A DNA stretch of 13,625 nucleotides from the NCBI GenBank assembly GCA_002347185.1, contig DDXK01000118.1:1-13625 (forward strand), given 5' to 3'. This document shows, piece after piece, positions 1 to 7,068 of this stretch (position 1 is the stretch's first letter; every line of letters starts with the position of its first letter). Below the pieces are notes generated by a model. The model had not been told where the DNA came from and searched no databases. It saw only the letters and a program-made list of their open reading frames with translations. This DNA comes from Desulfobulbaceae bacterium UBA2262 (GTDB taxonomy: Bacteria > Desulfobacterota > Desulfobulbia > Desulfobulbales > Desulfurivibrionaceae). A program made the translations under genes and the position numbers.

Positions 1-129
1 TTTCAACTTTTTTGCGAATGAACCTAAAAAATACCTCCTCGCCAAGGCCAAATAGAAACGTAGTGCAGGTCGATCCCGATCCTGGCGGATCATTGTGTAG
101 TAACTTTGGTCGAATTTTTCTGTCGTCAA
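1..129 (-). CDS. Possible start of a methyltransferase (partial)
   Basis: An open frame enters from a TTG at 127-129 and runs off the left edge with no stop (43 codons). The TTG has an AGGA seven bases upstream (137-140), a good ribosome-binding spacing. The peptide opens LTTEKFDQSYYTMIRQDRDR and continues RPALRFYLALARRYF. This resembles the lead-in helix of class I SAM-dependent methyltransferases found in polysaccharide loci, before their glycine-rich SAM motif. That motif would lie outside the window, so the assignment is a guess from style only. A second open frame starts at an ATG at 136 (MLIDDRKIRPKLL) and also reaches the edge, but its composition is less protein-like. If it is a methyltransferase, capping of the glycan end is a possible role (inference). 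Confidence 0.35.
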   Translation of the reverse strand, partial: MTTEKFDQSYYTMIRQDRDRPALRFYLALARRYFLGSFAKKLK

Positions 130-145
130 TGAGCATTCCTATGCA

Positions 146-1519
146 TTAGTAACGAAGAATTACCCGCCTATACCAGTCTAACAACTTCATATCGAGAAAC
201 CGGTTGTAGGTAGCGCATATCAACGGCTGCCCCCCTCGGGCCAGGCTGGCCTGGGGCCAGAATCCGCTGATTTTCTCCCGGCCCAAGGCACAGTTAAAGA
301 ATCGGCCGGCCCCCATCGGCGGAGCAATCGGCTGAAAATCCCCCTCTCTGATTTCGCTGGCAATCGGCCATTCGCCGTAAGCTTCGGCCTCCCTCTTTGT
401 GGGGGTACAAATAAAGGCCCGGGCAAGTTTCGCCGCAACAGCCGGCAGGTCTGCCGGGTATTCGTCAAAACCGATCATGGCGGCGGCCTGACGTGCAAAA
501 GCAACTGTCTGGGCATGGTGGATCCCTATCAGTTCAGCAACGCGCCGATCGGGGGTGTCGGCCAGCAAAGGTTCCAGGCGGTCGGCATGCCGTCGATAGC
601 GTATAGTTCTGCCGTGGTCAGCGGCAAACAGCATCTCGAAACAGATGAAGTAATACAGTCGATAATCCCGCGGTTGATCGCGCCAATCGAACAAAAAGGC
701 CTGCATCCGGTCGTTTCCGAAGAGATGTGTCTCGCGGTTGAGACCGAAGTAGTATCCCGCAAGGCCGTCCGGCGGCCGTTGGCCGGCCTTGTGCAACAGA
801 GCGCTCAGCGCGTATTGGGAGGAACCGCGCCAGCCGGTATCGGCCAACACAAAAGGAGTGCCGTCGGTAAGCCCCTCCTGCCTGAAATAGGCCATTGAGT
901 CATCAAACAACGGACGAGAGCGTTGCCTGATCAACTCTTCCAGCTCCGGCTCTTGCAGGAGGGCATACAGTTCGGGCAGCTCAGCAAGCGTTATCGCTCT
1001 GTGTGGATCGCGATACCATGGTGCCCGGCTGGAGGCAGAAGCGGCATCGGGCAGTTCCCCCGGACGCAGCCCCACCCTGCGGCAGACCTCGGCTAGGGTG
1101 ATGGTGCCAGCATACCCCCAGGGAATCCAGTAAAGCTCAAACTTGCCGGTATTTTCATAACTGGGCAGAAACAGGGATTCGCGCGAACAATAGAGGTAGC
1201 GAATATCCAAATCCAGGCCCCAGCCTGCTATCAGTTCGCGGGCCGCTTCCATGAAGATCTGCCCGTCGCGGGCCATGAAGTAGATCCGGTGGATTTTGCG
1301 GGCGCAGACAGAACGCAATAACCACCAGGCATAGCAAAACACTAGCGGCCCGACCAGCCCCGCTGCGGTGACATGGGCGGTCTGGTGAGGCGCCAATCGC
1401 TCTTGGTGGGAGATCCGGATCGCCCTGGCAATCCCCGCGCAACGGGCAGCCAGCGATTTTGGCCTCAGTGATTCGTACAGTATCTTCTCGTAACGAGTCG
1501 CGTCCCAGGTTTCAAACAT
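146..1519 (-). CDS. Partner domain of HAD-type polysaccharide-locus protein (COG5610-like C-terminal part)
   Basis: The 457-residue protein has no membrane segments or signal peptide that I can see and is probably cytoplasmic. It carries the blocks I associate with the region that follows the HAD domain in COG5610-like proteins of surface-glycan loci: a helix-rich lead-in (residues 10-45), IHRIYFMARDGQIFMEAA (about 76-93), IRYLYCSRESLFLPS (about 106-120) and a later LADTGWRGSSQYAL. I chose the ATG at 1519 because it overlaps the stop of the upstream HAD gene by 8 bases, which suggests translational coupling. The frame stays open to 1627, but that extension (MNRGSQAERD...) only shadows the end of the HAD gene. 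In the family as I know it, the HAD part and this part usually form one polypeptide of about 600-700 residues; here they are separate. Biochemical function is unknown. Confidence 0.82.
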   Translation of the reverse strand: MFETWDATRYEKILYESLRPKSLAARCAGIARAIRISHQERLAPHQTAHVTAAGLVGPLVFCYAWWLLRSVCARKIHRIYFMARDGQIFMEAARELIAGWGLDLDIRYLYCSRESLFLPSYENTGKFELYWIPWGYAGTITLAEVCRRVGLRPGELPDAASASSRAPWYRDPHRAITLAELPELYALLQEPELEELIRQRSRPLFDDSMAYFRQEGLTDGTPFVLADTGWRGSSQYALSALLHKAGQRPPDGLAGYYFGLNRETHLFGNDRMQAFLFDWRDQPRDYRLYYFICFEMLFAADHGRTIRYRRHADRLEPLLADTPDRRVAELIGIHHAQTVAFARQAAAMIGFDEYPADLPAVAAKLARAFICTPTKREAEAYGEWPIASEIREGDFQPIAPPMGAGRFFNCALGREKISGFWPQASLARGGQPLICATYNRFLDMKLLDWYRRVILRY

Positions 1520-2252
1520 GGCCGTCACCAGCAATGCAGATGCAGGCCTGGGCCAGTTCCCGCAGATAGCGCAACCTGCCGCCCAAGCGGGCATAGCGTC
1601 CCGCTCTGCCTGACTGCCCCGGTTCATTCAGTATACCGATTCCCATCGCCTGGGGTACCCGGTAATCGGCATGCAGGTTGTCGCCGCAATGGACCAGGCT
1701 CGACGGATGGATACCGAGTTGTTCCAGCATCAGCCGGAACAATCCGCCGCTCCCCTTGCTGACCCCCAGTTCCCCGGAGACATATAGCAGGTCGCCTTTG
1801 TGGAACAGGTGATAACGATCAAGGATCCCCTGGATAAAAGCGGATGGCAGATACATGTCAGAGATGAAAACGATCCCCTGGTCACTGCGGGAGCGGCAGG
1901 CGTGCAGGAGCTCAATGGCCCCCCCGATTGGGGTCAGCACCTCGGATTCTATTTGTAACTCAAGGCTCAGCAAGGCATCCCGAGAATGATCATCCAAGGC
2001 GCACAAGCTGGCCAACATCTGATAAACAGCCGCCAGATCAATATCCTCGCGTCTGGATTGGCGACGGGCAACGAACTCCGACCAGACTCGCCAGCCCCAG
2101 AAGCGCCGGACCAGTGACGGGTCGATTTCCGGCAATACGGAGGGTATCCGTTGCCGCATCAGCAGGAAGAGATCCTTGGGGTGCAGTACCGTCCGCGTTA
2201 TCACCGTGTCGAAAACATCGAAGGAATATCTGACCGTATCGTGCGGTTTCAT
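1512..2252 (-). CDS. HAD-superfamily hydrolase-like protein (COG5610-like N-terminal part)
   Basis: The 246-residue protein shows the HAD motifs in order. Motif I is SFDVFDTVITR (10-20) with nucleophile Asp12; the +2 position is Phe rather than Asp, as in dehalogenase-type HADs. Motif II is FISDMYLPS (129-137). Motif III Lys is K166 in SGELGVSKGSG. Motif IV is HCGDNLHAD (188-196). A helical cap lies between about 25 and 105. A phosphatase or other hydrolase role in glycan synthesis is likely, with substrate unknown. The ATG shares ATGA with the stop of the upstream GT4 gene (2249-2252), and the 3' end overlaps the next ORF by 8 bases, so it sits within a translationally coupled operon. The end of the protein, after about residue 210, is a short charged tail where the fused partner domain would normally follow. 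This may be a natural split or a frameshift. Confidence 0.88.
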   Translation of the reverse strand: MKPHDTVRYSFDVFDTVITRTVLHPKDLFLLMRQRIPSVLPEIDPSLVRRFWGWRVWSEFVARRQSRREDIDLAAVYQMLASLCALDDHSRDALLSLELQIESEVLTPIGGAIELLHACRSRSDQGIVFISDMYLPSAFIQGILDRYHLFHKGDLLYVSGELGVSKGSGGLFRLMLEQLGIHPSSLVHCGDNLHADYRVPQAMGIGILNEPGQSGRAGRYARLGGRLRYLRELAQACICIAGDGHV

Positions 2253-3517
2253 TGGACTCCACTCCGATGGCGCTGGATCAGCTCGTTGTACAGCCCTATA
2301 TGGGCCGCCGCTGCTGTTCCCAGATCAAAACGGCCCTTGACGCTTTTGGCGGCTTGATCACGCAGTGCAGTATCTTCTCTCGACCGATTCAGCAGCCACT
2401 CAATGCCGGCCCGCAAATCGACGGGGTCCATCCATGCGGCCAGATAGCCGTTGTGTTGGTGGTTCACCATATCCTGCAGGCCTCCGCAATTAAAACAGAC
2501 CACCGGCGTGCCGCATGCCAGAGATTCAAGAACCACATTCGGCAGGTTATCCTGGAGGCTGGGCACCACCTGTATGTCCGCTGCCGAATAGATCCGGGCC
2601 ATTCGTTTTTCGTCAGTCTGATACCCCAGCGATATGGTTCTGAAGCCGGCCAGCCGGTTGCTGTCGAGCCCTCCGCCTCCGACGATCAGGATAACCAACT
2701 GTCCGCTGGAGATTTTGAGCTCGCGTAATGCCTCGACAAACAGTGAAAACCCTTTTCTTGGGTCGTTCAGTTGTGATGAAACGAATAGAATTGCTCTGTC
2801 GGTCGGCCCGAGTCCCAACTCGGTACGGATCGATGTTCGATCCTGCGGATAATATACCACAGTGTCAATCCCGTTATGGAGGGAACGCACCTGCTTGCCG
2901 GAAAATATCGGGCTGTTCAGCACCTGTTGTCGCATCCATTCTGATGGCGCGATGAGGGTGACGGCTGTGTTACGGAGCAGAAACCGTTTGATGGCAAACA
3001 TCAGAGCCGTTGCATCTGCCAGCATGCGCGGAAAAATGGTGAGGTCGGGGCAGCTGCCGCATCCATTCATCCAGCGGGTACAATTTGAGGGATAGTAGCA
3101 ATGTCCGGTCATCGGCCACATATCGTGCAGCGTCCAGAGCATTGGCGTACGACTGAGGGTGGGTAACATCAGCAACGAAAAATGCTGGGCGTGCCAGTGA
3201 ATATTGTGCAGGTGGATGAGGTCAGCCCCCTTGATCCAAGGGTGCCGCAACAGGTACGGCGTTGCCACAGAAGCAAGGTTTTGCAGGCCGGCAACATTTA
3301 GGGCATGCTCACTCAGGTGAAGCAGGCGCCGTATAGTGGTGGCTGGCCGGGACTTCGGGGGGGGGGGGATCTGTATGACCGTATCGTCCTGGGAACATTT
3401 CTGGGTGACCAGAAGGCGCGACTCGATACCGGCCCGCAACAGGCCGCGATGCAGGCGATAGGCCGCGATGCCTGCGCCATGACCAATATCCGAAGTGGAG
3501 ACCAGTGCAACCTTCAT
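2249..3517 (-). CDS. GT4 family glycosyltransferase with a poly-C tract
   Basis: The 422-residue cytoplasmic or membrane-peripheral GT-B enzyme starts MKVALVSTSDIGHGAG, the glycine-rich first strand and loop of GT4. The block LWTLHDMWPMTGHCYYPSNC (127-146), followed by RWMNGCGSCPDL with cysteines 140, 146, 153 and 156, is typical of a GT4 group found in colanic-acid-like and O-antigen loci. The C-terminal Rossmann half has SLHNGID (212-218), SSQLNDPRKGF (247-257) and the nucleotide-sugar site SLQDNLPNVVLESLACGTPVV (320-340). I chose the ATG at 3517 over the longer open frame from 3577 because the canonical first strand begins there and AAGG lies five bases upstream. Sugar donor and linkage cannot be told from sequence. 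Twelve consecutive Cs encode the end of Ile50 and Pro51-54 in the variable N-terminal loop region, so expression may be switchable. The stop overlaps the next start by ATGA. Confidence 0.92.
   Translation of the reverse strand: MKVALVSTSDIGHGAGIAAYRLHRGLLRAGIESRLLVTQKCSQDDTVIQIPPPPKSRPATTIRRLLHLSEHALNVAGLQNLASVATPYLLRHPWIKGADLIHLHNIHWHAQHFSLLMLPTLSRTPMLWTLHDMWPMTGHCYYPSNCTRWMNGCGSCPDLTIFPRMLADATALMFAIKRFLLRNTAVTLIAPSEWMRQQVLNSPIFSGKQVRSLHNGIDTVVYYPQDRTSIRTELGLGPTDRAILFVSSQLNDPRKGFSLFVEALRELKISSGQLVILIVGGGGLDSNRLAGFRTISLGYQTDEKRMARIYSAADIQVVPSLQDNLPNVVLESLACGTPVVCFNCGGLQDMVNHQHNGYLAAWMDPVDLRAGIEWLLNRSREDTALRDQAAKSVKGRFDLGTAAAAHIGLYNELIQRHRSGVQ
3357..3368 (-). repeat. Homopolymeric C12 tract inside a GT4 gene
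   Basis: Twelve uninterrupted Gs on the plus strand are read as Cs in the coding strand of the GT4 gene, covering the last base of codon 50 through Pro54. At the present length the gene is in frame. With 11 Cs the frame ends in RSPGQPPLYGACFT and then TGA (3313-3315). With 13 Cs it reaches a TGA after about 16 more codons. Both slips would therefore truncate the protein to roughly 70 residues. Long poly-C or poly-G tracts in surface-glycan genes are classic slipped-strand contingency sites in other bacteria; that this one varies is inference. No other homopolymer I noticed in the window exceeds 8 bases. Confidence 0.92.
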
Positions 3518-3613
3518 AGCGGCCTTAGAGCACAATGGCAATCGCGGGCCCGGCCTTGTTCCCGAGCGGAAAGGCAAACCTTTGCCGTTATATCCGATGC
3601 AGGTATCAACAGG

Positions 3614-4648
3614 CTATTTCGCATTGTTTCTTCCATGCTGTGGGGGGGCAACGGTCTGTTTGCCGATACTGTGTTGCTCTATCGAGGCCAGAATATCCAG
3701 CTTTAAGCGGTAGCGAAGTCTCCCGATAGGGTTCCACCAGCGCCCTCTGCCATGCATGGCTCCGAGATATTTGCCCAGATTGTCGGCCAGAATATACTTC
3801 CAGCTGAAGCAGGTCCAGTGAAAACGGCGTGTGAGCCCTTGGGAAAACAATCCCAGGCAGGTATAGAGCGCTGTCTGGGAAACGATCAAGAACAGCAGCT
3901 TGGCTACGTTACCCACCAGAACCAGCCCGAAAAGTTCGTTCAGCATCACCTGATCGATGCACATCCGTTTCAATAAATAGGGAAAGGTTATGTTGTGCCA
4001 GTGATAGAAGTGGGCCCGTGATGCAATCCCGATCCGATAGCCAGCCAGCAACAGCCGTTTGGCGATGGCGATATCCTCACCGTAGGGCACTTCAGGGAAA
4101 CGCACCCGGAGCAAGACTTCCCGATCGTAGCAGGCGGCGCAGTTGTCGAGCCGACAGCGGTCGAAACGTTCTTGGGGAGACAGTGACGTCCACTGGTCAG
4201 GGGCAATGGGATTCACCTGCTCCGGCCGGCCTCGCCACCACCCGTTGTAACGGTGGGCGCGCAACGGATCACCAGTCAACGGATTGATCTGGGCAACCCC
4301 CGTCGAGGCGATAACCGTCCCTTTGGCGACCGGCGATACCAGTTGTTCAAGGAAGTCGTCGGCGACTGGCACGATATCGTCGGTCAGAAAGACAACAATA
4401 TCGCCCTGCGCCAGTTCGGCCCCCTGCATTCTGGTTGCGCTGTGGGAAAAACTTCCACGCCGGACAGTAACGATCCGTTTATTCGTATGGGGCAACTGCT
4501 TAAGGAAATTCAGGGTTCCGTCAATCGATTCCGTGTCGAGAAAGATCAGTTCGTCCTCGGCGTGCAATTGAGGGAGAAGTCGCTGCATCAGTGCCGGCAG
4601 GCTGCCGAGGGAGTCAATCGTGGGAATGATGATCGAAAGTCTCGGCAT
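3614..4648 (-). CDS. GT2 glycosyltransferase, rhamnosyltransferase-like
   Basis: The 344-residue GT-A enzyme opens with the strand MPRLSIIIPTIDS (1-13). DTESIDGT (38-45) replaces the usual DDGSTDGT. RRGSFSHSATRMQGAELAQG (63-82) resembles the FxHxxTRNxGA block of rhamnosyltransferase-type GT2 enzymes, with Met in place of the usual Asn. The acceptor/metal site is FLTDD (87-91). A hydrophobic stretch near residues 245-270 (LFLIVSQTALYTCLGLF) may anchor it to the membrane, as in related enzymes. Its ATG directly abuts the TAA of the upstream GT2, with no gap. The C-terminus is basic (HGRNNAK) and includes a run of seven Gs/Cs at 3642-3648. A 96-bp gap follows before the next gene, the largest among the left-hand glycosyltransferases. 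Rhamnose as donor is inferred from family resemblance only. Confidence 0.9.
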   Translation of the reverse strand: MPRLSIIIPTIDSLGSLPALMQRLLPQLHAEDELIFLDTESIDGTLNFLKQLPHTNKRIVTVRRGSFSHSATRMQGAELAQGDIVVFLTDDIVPVADDFLEQLVSPVAKGTVIASTGVAQINPLTGDPLRAHRYNGWWRGRPEQVNPIAPDQWTSLSPQERFDRCRLDNCAACYDREVLLRVRFPEVPYGEDIAIAKRLLLAGYRIGIASRAHFYHWHNITFPYLLKRMCIDQVMLNELFGLVLVGNVAKLLFLIVSQTALYTCLGLFSQGLTRRFHWTCFSWKYILADNLGKYLGAMHGRGRWWNPIGRLRYRLKLDILASIEQHSIGKQTVAPPQHGRNNAK

Positions 4649-5578
4649 TTAGAGCAACTCCGAACGCGCAAAAAAGGCCGGCTGTTTCAGCCGGCGCAGC
4701 AGGTACGGCAAGGTGTAGCGCAGATAAAGGTTAAGCGCCGAATGCCATTTTTTTTGTGTTCTATAGAGATAGGCAAGCCCGATAGCCGTACGCATCAGAT
4801 ACTCCCTGTTTAAGCTGACGAGATCTGGAGAGTGGAGGCCGGCGGCTATCTTGTGTCGCATTGCCAGTTGCGAGGCCATCATCATCAGCTGATTACAACT
4901 GGAGCTGCCGGCATGGCGGCGTATTAACACAGCGGTGTCAGGCATGTCGGCATACACAAAAGCCCCCCCTCGGAAGGCCATTCGTATCCATAGATCCCAA
5001 TCCTCACAACCGTGTAGCTTTGTGTCGAAACCGCCTACCTGTTTGATGGCAGCTGTTCTAATCAAGGGCGCACACACAGGAATCCGGTTGGCGACAAGCA
5101 GCTGACGAAGCAGGGCATCTCCCGTTCCATGAGTGTGGGGCAGGGTTTCTGGCGTATCGGAGAGGTTGAAATCAGGAAAGGTCCTTCCAGGTTGGGCAGA
5201 AGTAAAATAACGGTAGCCTCCGTACACCATAACAACAGGATCGTTGGAGCGCAGCAGGCCAAGCTGGCTTTGTAATTTGAACGGCATCAACAGGTCGTCC
5301 GCATCCAGAAACTGGATAAACTCCCCTGATGCTATTTCAAGTCCTCTGTTCCTAGCAATGGACGGGCCACTATGCTCCTGACGTATATATCGAAATCGTT
5401 TGTCCTCCGATGAGAATGCTGCAACCACATGTTCGGTGTCGTCGGTAGACCCGTCATCGACAACCAGGCATTCCCAGTTGCTCAAGGTCTGTTCAGCCAC
5501 CGAGGCAAGCGTTTCCGGAAGCAGGTGAGCATAGTTACGGCAGGGAATAATTATGGAAACCGATGGTAATGCGGACAT
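4649..5578 (-). CDS. GT2 family glycosyltransferase
   Basis: The 309-residue protein has a complete GT-A catalytic domain: SVSIIIPCRNYAHLLPETLA (6-25), the UDP-binding VVDDGSTDDT (39-48), SGPSIARNRGLEIASGE (70-86), the metal-binding DADD (92-95) and the acceptor-side GCEDWDLWIRM (190-200), where Asp/Glu 192-193 probably supply the catalytic base. The last 60 residues are helix-rich and basic, ending in YLRYTLPYLLRRLK, perhaps a peripheral membrane contact. Such inverting enzymes add one sugar to a lipid-linked chain on the cytoplasmic face. The gene starts five bases after the upstream GT4 stop and its own stop touches the next ATG, so it is mid-operon. Sugar specificity cannot be read from the sequence. 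Confidence 0.93.
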   Translation of the reverse strand: MSALPSVSIIIPCRNYAHLLPETLASVAEQTLSNWECLVVDDGSTDDTEHVVAAFSSEDKRFRYIRQEHSGPSIARNRGLEIASGEFIQFLDADDLLMPFKLQSQLGLLRSNDPVVMVYGGYRYFTSAQPGRTFPDFNLSDTPETLPHTHGTGDALLRQLLVANRIPVCAPLIRTAAIKQVGGFDTKLHGCEDWDLWIRMAFRGGAFVYADMPDTAVLIRRHAGSSSCNQLMMMASQLAMRHKIAAGLHSPDLVSLNREYLMRTAIGLAYLYRTQKKWHSALNLYLRYTLPYLLRRLKQPAFFARSELL

Positions 5579-5583
5579 ACGCG

Positions 5584-6864
5584 TTACCCCGATGGCCGGA
5601 AGCGAAGTGCTTCGATCCGGCTGCGCAGTTGATCCAACTCTTCAGCAATATCGGGCGGCATGCCGAACGACGCAAGCGGCCGACCCTCAATCAGATCTAT
5701 CCAACGAGGCACTACCGTTTCCCAGGCAAAGCATGCCTGCCAGTGGCGGTATCCCAGCTGCGCTAAAGCTCTACGGATATCGGCATGATGCCGCAGAATA
5801 TCGACATATTCGCCGAAATCGGACAGGCGGCAGATCAGACCGCCGGCATTGTCGCTTGCTCCGCCGCAATCCGGCGTGGCAAGCCATGGCTTGGCGTGCG
5901 ACATGGCTTCCAATATCGTATTCGGCGAGCCCTCTCCCAGCGATGACAGCACCACCAGATCTGTTTCGGCCATGGCCGACGAGACGTCATCACGATTACA
6001 GCCGGCAAGATACAGAATCTCGCGCCGTTCTGCGAGTCTTGTCGTGACGGCTTCAACACAGTCCGATTCCGCAGTGGGGTTACCGATCATGACTAATTTT
6101 ACGTCAGAGGGGAGGTCCGGCAGGGCATCCAGTAAACCGATGTGATTTTTGTACCACCACAGGTTGGCTGCATGCACAATCATGAAAGCATCGGCTGCAA
6201 TCGCGTGCCGTTCACGAAATCCTGGTTGTGATGCAGGGGGCTTGGTAGCATTTGGTATATACTTGGGCTGTATCCCTTGTCGCCGCATAAAGTCTGCGTC
6301 GGGGCCGGAAACGGTCATTGCAACCGCAGCATCGGCACGCTGCAGCACTGCCGCCAGTCCCTGCGTAAAGCGATCGTCGCATTTCCATCGTTCATAGCCA
6401 TCGGCAGTAATAATCGGCTGCACCAGAATCCTCGTCTCGACGGTCACCGGCAGGTTCTGCAACGTCCACAGAATCACCCCGCGTGGGTCCTGAACCAGGA
6501 TACAGGTATCGTACTCTCCAGACGTTATCGCTGCACGAATGCAGTAGGGCCATACCGAAAGACCAAACCGGTTTCTGCCGGCCGGTATACTCCGTATACT
6601 CACACCGTTTCTGGTATCGCTCTCCCGCCCTGGAAAGGCGGGAGTAATCACTGTAACCCGATAGCCGGCTTTAACCAATCGAGCCGAGAACTGCTCTAAA
6701 CGACTTTCCACGCCGCCTATCGACGGCCAAAAATGGGAACAGGCGATCAGAATGTTTCCCCTTGTCGTCGCTTCCATTCGCCGCCGCGCCTTCAGATCGC
6801 CGAAAGCCTGCGGATAGAAGTCTGCAATCGTTCGATACACCCATGCTGCAAATCTGTATAACAC
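5584..6864 (-). CDS. GT4 family glycosyltransferase
   Basis: The 426-residue GT-B enzyme has the N-terminal acceptor domain signature ILIACSHFWPSIGGVESRLE (38-57). The C-terminal donor domain includes YIPNATKPP (202-210), NLWWYKNHIGLLDAL (234-248), KLVMIGN (256-262) and the EX7E pair Glu311/Glu319 in LGEGSPNTILEAM. These are the retaining GT4 hallmarks. I chose the GTG at 6864 because an AGGAG lies 8 bases upstream. A later start at Met30 (MEATTRGNILIACS) would still keep the whole domain. The first 30 residues (MLYRFAAWVYRTIADFYPQ) are amphipathic and could bind the membrane surface. A 204-bp gap separates it from the upstream gene and contains an aminotransferase-like scrap, so this gene may start a sub-unit of the locus. 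The product ends in a charged helix (IAEELDQLRSRIEALRFRPSG). Confidence 0.92.
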   Translation of the reverse strand: MLYRFAAWVYRTIADFYPQAFGDLKARRRMEATTRGNILIACSHFWPSIGGVESRLEQFSARLVKAGYRVTVITPAFPGRESDTRNGVSIRSIPAGRNRFGLSVWPYCIRAAITSGEYDTCILVQDPRGVILWTLQNLPVTVETRILVQPIITADGYERWKCDDRFTQGLAAVLQRADAAVAMTVSGPDADFMRRQGIQPKYIPNATKPPASQPGFRERHAIAADAFMIVHAANLWWYKNHIGLLDALPDLPSDVKLVMIGNPTAESDCVEAVTTRLAERREILYLAGCNRDDVSSAMAETDLVVLSSLGEGSPNTILEAMSHAKPWLATPDCGGASDNAGGLICRLSDFGEYVDILRHHADIRRALAQLGYRHWQACFAWETVVPRWIDLIEGRPLASFGMPPDIAEELDQLRSRIEALRFRPSG

Positions 6865-6872
6865 AATATTTG

Positions 6873-6877
6873 CTCCT
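6873..6877 (-). promoter_or_regulatory. Ribosome-binding site deciding a GTG start
   Basis: AGGAG on the minus strand, eight bases before the GTG at 6862-6864, supports that start for the GT4 gene. No ATG in frame gives a better-placed site. Confidence 0.6.
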
Positions 6878-6885
6878 AAAGAGGT

Positions 6886-6951
6886 CTACCGACAGAGGCT
6901 AACCGCAGCAATCGTCTTTGCGGAGACGAAAGGTTTGAATAGCTGGATCAT
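6886..6951 (-). pseudogene. N-terminal remnant resembling a DegT/DnrJ aminotransferase
   Basis: A 21-codon ORF reads MIQLFKPFVSAKTIAAVSL, then CR and TAG. It has an AAGGA a few bases upstream of its ATG (6951). The peptide closely follows the opening of DegT/DnrJ/EryC1/StrS sugar aminotransferases (MIPLFKPFxSxEAIxAVxxVL), which make amino sugars in such loci. It breaks off after about 19 residues, where the family continues for about 350 more. I read it as the stump of a deleted gene that kept its ribosome-binding site. The rest of the 6865-7068 gap shows no convincing promoter, terminator or ORF. A chance match cannot be excluded at this length. Confidence 0.45.
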
Positions 6952-7068
6952 GTTTTCCTTTTGAAACCCATGGTTGGTTTTTGGCAGAGTCGTCCAAGTT
7001 GTTTCGAGCGGCGGATTCCTAGTTTTGATTCGTTGTCAACTCGACGGCATCCGAGCCGCTTGCGTCGG

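Noticed and set aside
3518..3577. Longer N-terminus for the left GT4 gene (start at 3577)
   Set aside because: The added 20 residues (MPFRSGTRPGPRLPLCSKAA) precede the canonical first strand, and a ribosome site sits properly before the ATG at 3517.
3573..3586. Inverted repeat ggcaaacctttgcc in the gap between the GT2 and GT4 genes, as a terminator
   Set aside because: The stem is only 5-6 bp with a very short loop and no T-run on either strand, and the operon seems to continue.
7034..7039. Minus-strand TTGACA as a -35 box upstream of the GT4 gene
   Set aside because: No TATAAT-like hexamer lies 16-18 bases downstream. It forms part of a small chance palindrome, GTTGTCAAC.
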